Origin: an uncultured Pseudomonadota bacterium
Lineage (GTDB): Bacteria; Pseudomonadota; Gammaproteobacteria; Burkholderiales; Thiobacillaceae
Length of the DNA stretch: 7,362 nucleotides
Reading direction: 5' to 3'
NCBI GenBank assembly: GCA_903883985.1
Contig: CAISDD010000501.1
Location: forward strand, 1-7,362
Shown here one piece after another: positions 5,796 to 7,362 of the stretch. The notes beneath the pieces were generated by a model. The model saw only the letters and a list, made by a program, of their open reading frames with translations, ran no database searches and was not told the origin of the DNA. Every line of letters begins with the position of its first letter. Positions within the stretch are counted from its first letter, which is position 1. The position numbers were made by a program, and so were the translations under genes.

Positions 5796-5836
5796 ATTCA
5801 GGGAATCGGTTTCGGCCAGCCTCGAATCATGCCCAT

Positions 5837-6145
5837 ATGACCTCATTACCCGATTTGTCTTCACTCAGTAAGCATAATCCAATATTGCCCGAAATGGCCC
5901 GCATCCCAGCAGGCTGTTTCCTGATGGGCGATCCGGAAGACATGGTTTATGCGCCAGCGCACGAAGTCTGCGTCGACGAATTCGAGATCGGCAAGTTCTT
6001 GGTTACAAACCAGGAATATCGACGTTTCTGTCCCGACCGCGACAAATTCTGGATCGCCCATGACAAGTATCGCCTGGTAACTACTCAGGTGCTGCCGTAT
6101 TTCTCCTTCCCCTTGAAGGGGAGAGGATTGCTGTGGTTGTTTTGA
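5837..6145 (+). pseudogene. Truncated formylglycine-generating-enzyme (FGE/SUMF1-type) domain
   Basis: The reading frame from ATG 5837 gives an 80-residue start of an FGE-sulfatase/SUMF1-type domain. It includes PEMARIPAGCFLMGDPED, then APAHEVCVDEFEIGKFLVTNQEYRRFC. The motif order IPAGxFxMG, then E/H–V–x–(V/L)–x–x–F–x–I, then VTNxxYxxF is characteristic of the family, whose members range from sulfatase-activating oxidases to EgtB- and PvdO-like proteins. Full domains have about 200–300 residues and end with conserved WEW, FR and RGGSW blocks; all these are absent. Similarity stops near KYRLV (about 6081), and the last 20 codons run through a repeat to a TGA at 6143. It is therefore a 5' remnant. 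The start codon is uncertain: no Shine-Dalgarno precedes the ATG, and a TTG at 5792 is in frame. GC content is lower than in the core genes. Confidence 0.75.
6109..6121. repeat. Small CCCCTT-G-AAGGGG palindrome at the FGE breakpoint
   Basis: A perfect 6-bp palindrome, CCCCTT then G then AAGGGG, lies within a pyrimidine/purine switch (TTCTCCTTCC to GGGGAGAGG). It resembles the end of a common dispersed repeat. It sits just after the point where FGE similarity is lost. Confidence 0.4.
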
Positions 6146-6146
6146 G

Positions 6147-6247
6147 TCCTGGGGCGTTGCACCAAGCTGGTACGGGACGGGCCTTTGGCCCGCAGATTTA
6201 CGCGCCAACGGCGCATCACCATACCAGCCTGGGGCAACGCCCCAGGA
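6147..6247. mobile_element. 101-bp palindromic element with 26-bp terminal inverted repeats (MITE/REP-like)
   Basis: The left arm 6147–6172 (begins TCCTGGGGCGTTGC, ends GCTGGTA) and the right arm 6222–6247 (begins TACCAGCCTGGGGC, ends CCCCAGGA) are reverse complements with 24 of 26 matches. Between them lie two tight hairpins, CGGGCC-TTT-GGCCCG (6178–6192) and GCGCC-AAC-GGCGC (6202–6214). The whole unit could fold as a long cruciform or three-stem structure and codes for nothing. It begins 2 nt after the stop codon of the FGE fragment. Size and symmetry fit a non-autonomous palindromic element, but no flanking target duplication is apparent. Confidence 0.6.
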
Positions 6248-6267
6248 ACCATCGACCCAAACCATGA

Positions 6268-6280
6268 GGGCTGAAAGCCC
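6268..6280. repeat. GGGCT-GAA-AGCCC hairpin
   Basis: A perfect 5-bp stem with GAA loop, followed by CGACCCATCC. This GGGCTGAAAGCCC motif is, from memory, often found beside elements like the preceding 101-bp one, and may be part of the same composite repeat. Confidence 0.35.
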
Positions 6281-6313
6281 GACCCATCCTCATCGCCGTG
6301 CCGGCCTGGTTAC

Positions 6314-6450
6314 ATAAATCCCCCCTAACCCCCGAGAGGATAAATCCCCCCTAACCCCCCTTTTCCAAAGGGGGGGACTGGTATCGCCTGTGAAATCCCT
6401 TCGGCGCTGACTTCTTCCCCCTTTGGAAAAGGGGGACTGAGGGGGATTTC
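6314..6450. mobile_element. C/G-tract element with 33-bp inverted repeats and a duplicated end
   Basis: Arms at 6342–6374 and 6417–6449 are reverse complements with 29 of 33 matches; the mismatches cluster in a 5-nt stretch. Each arm is itself a strong hairpin: CCCCCCTTT-TCC-AAAGGGGGG (6355–6375) and CCCCCTTT-GGA-AAAGGGGG (6417–6435 with one extra A). The outer end is repeated: a 20-nt segment beginning ATAAATCCCCCC occurs at 6314–6333 and 6340–6359, a 26-nt spacing. The 42-nt centre holds no gene. The AAATCCCCC...CCTTTTCCAAAGGGGG pattern resembles a widespread dispersed repeat that I recall from many environmental proteobacteria. Confidence 0.6.
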
Positions 6451-6796
6451 ATTTCCTCCTACTCTTACCCGCTATCCTGCGTGAACGGGCGCTGACCGCA
6501 GCAGCTATCCCGTGACTTATTGAGAAATTACATTCGTAGTAGGTAATGCCTGCTTGGCCGGTGCATGTTATGTTGATCACCCGCATGGGGGCGAGGGTGG
6601 CGTGTGGTAGCTGGTTCGCGAGGCGAACGCTGCAATCGTCGTAGGAGGCCCACTTGCTGGCCGAAGCGCCCAGTAGGGCGCAAAGGTGGCCCCCCGCCCA
6701 AGCAAGCGTTTGCACTTTGCGGCTGCCGCAGCTTCGGTGCGTGTTCTGCCAGAGCAGGTCGGTCGTACCGTCGCTGTTGTAGCCCGCATAGGGCGC
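6449..6796 (-). pseudogene. Degraded gene remnant with one FG-GAP/VCBS-like motif
   Basis: On the minus strand an open stretch after a TAG (6797–6799) reads YAGYNSDGTTDLLWQNT at its beginning. This matches the core of FG-GAP/VCBS-type repeats of secreted proteins (D-F-N-G-D-G-x-x-D-L-L-W-x-N-T). A neighbouring frame continues with TEAAAAAK, close to the usual NTxTGAAAxW continuation, so a frameshift near 6735 is possible. After that I recognise nothing; residues include several cysteines (YDDCS, ITCTG, YYEC). There is no credible start, and the frame ends inside the edge of the G/C-tract element. I read it as a fragment of a larger exported protein gene, with low confidence. Nothing else was seen between 6451 and 6831. 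Confidence 0.35.
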
Positions 6797-6831
6797 CTAC
6801 ACCAACGGAACCTCGACGACGGGTATGGTAC

Positions 6832-7362
6832 TCAATGGGAATCGAAGAAAGCTTCCAGCGTAGTCGTGTCAAAAATGCGCTCTCCCCACATTTCGAGTTG
6901 TTCGGAGGTGGCGGCGTCGATGCGTTCTTTTACCCAATTGGGCAGCACGCCGAAGCGCCGCTCAAGTAGTCGAGTCAGCAATCGGCCTTCACCCTCCTGA
7001 CGCCCCTCCTGACGCCCCTCCTGACGCCCCTCCTGTCGCCCCGTCTGGTGCCCTTCCTGCTTCCATTTTTCCACCCATTGATCTACACGTTCGGCGAGCA
7101 TGTTGTCAATCTCCTGTAATTCGTTCAGTTCCGGGACATTTTCACCCGGAATAACCCTTTTGATCACTACCCGATTGATCCAGACCACCAGCGCGCGCCG
7201 CAGGCTGTCATATCGCGCATCTTTCATGCGCTGCGTAAGTCGTGAAACAACCTGGCGAACGGCTTCGGGCTCGGGGCTGGTTTCAAGCTGAATGATGTCG
7301 GCCAGCGTGTTGCCAGACTGGTTGCGCTCACTCTCAGGTACGCGACCTTCGTCCAGCACGAA
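6832..7362 (-). CDS. Rpn-family recombination-promoting nuclease/putative transposase, C-terminal part
   Basis: The visible 176 residues match the C-terminal half of Rpn/YhgA-like proteins, PD-(D/E)XK nucleases that act on DNA and, in E. coli, promote RecA-independent recombination. In order there are VLDEGRVPESE, a helical stretch with the SLRRALVVWINRVV segment (about 53–66), PELNELQEIDNMLAERVDQW, four RQEG repeats, and a DUF4351-like tail, EGRLLTRLLERRFGVLPNWVKERI...LEMWGERIFDTTTLEAFF. The catalytic core lies upstream, beyond the right edge, so I cannot say whether the nuclease is active. The frame is open at 7362; the GTG at 7359 is internal by comparison with the family. Such genes are typical of accessory regions and often multicopy. 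Confidence 0.85.
   Translation of the reverse strand, partial: FVLDEGRVPESERNQSGNTLADIIQLETSPEPEAVRQVVSRLTQRMKDARYDSLRRALVVWINRVVIKRVIPGENVPELNELQEIDNMLAERVDQWVEKWKQEGHQTGRQEGRQEGRQEGRQEGEGRLLTRLLERRFGVLPNWVKERIDAATSEQLEMWGERIFDTTTLEAFFDSH
6992..7039 (-). repeat. Four 12-bp tandem repeats encoding RQEG in the Rpn-family gene
   Basis: CCCTCCTGACGC is repeated three times without change (6992, 7004, 7016), followed by a copy with one substitution (7028–7039). A degenerate fifth unit may follow at 7040–7051. Being a multiple of three, the array adds or removes RQEG tetrapeptides without breaking the frame. It lies in the charged helical linker between the middle domain and the DUF4351-like tail. 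Confidence 0.9.

Noticed and set aside
6604..6969. Plus-strand open frame overlapping the FG-GAP remnant and the end of the Rpn-family gene
   Set aside because: It runs antisense into the well-supported Rpn C-terminus and its Arg/Gly/Cys-rich translation is typical of a shadow frame.
6992..7051. Possible CRISPR array
   Set aside because: The units are 12 bp in direct contact with no spacers, and they encode an RQEG linker in frame.
1..7362. tRNA, rRNA or riboswitch genes
   Set aside because: No cloverleaf with a GGTTCGANTCC arm, no rRNA core sequence and no known riboswitch core were seen in the gaps.

Overview
The window looks like a chromosomal segment of a GC-rich betaproteobacterium. 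The best evidence is the order mreC–mreB (minus strand) divergent from gatC–gatA–gatB (plus strand), followed by a convergent pyrE. To my knowledge mreBCD next to gatCAB is typical of that class. The protein wording, for example the MreC N-terminus ending in MDARYSA and a 346-residue MreB, fits. I cannot name a genus.

Region 1 (1–5514) is core chromosome. From left to right it holds the 5' end of mreC (rod-shape complex), mreB (actin-like cytoskeleton), a divergent control region, the three genes of the tRNA-dependent amidotransferase GatCAB, and pyrE (orotate phosphoribosyltransferase, pyrimidine synthesis). All are intact except mreC, which runs off the left edge. GatA keeps its Lys79–Ser154–Ser178 triad. 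The spacers carry unusual sequence: 7-nt-periodic short repeats in the mreC/mreB, mreB/gatC and gatC/gatA gaps, a hairpin that would cover the gatB ribosome binding site, and a REP-like palindrome between gatB and pyrE. A REP-like motif also sits inside the gatB reading frame.

Region 2 (about 5515–6831) is a scrap yard of repeats and gene debris. It contains several distinct palindromic repeats: a TTGGGCT hairpin, a three-armed GGGCGGGTTT repeat, a 32-bp AT-rich inverted repeat, a 101-bp element with 26-bp terminal inverted repeats, and a 108-bp element with 33-bp G/C-tract inverted repeats. Between them lie a truncated formylglycine-generating-enzyme (FGE/SUMF1-type) domain on the plus strand and a degraded reading frame on the minus strand with one FG-GAP/VCBS-like motif.

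Region 3 (6832–7362) is the C-terminal part of a Rpn-family (PD-(D/E)XK nuclease/putative transposase, DUF4351-like tail) gene on the minus strand. It has four in-frame RQEG repeats and continues past the right edge.

I did not find a clearly new multi-gene system. The most original signals are the heptanucleotide periodicity shared by three housekeeping spacers, the repeat absorbed into gatB, and the two non-autonomous palindromic elements next to broken genes.
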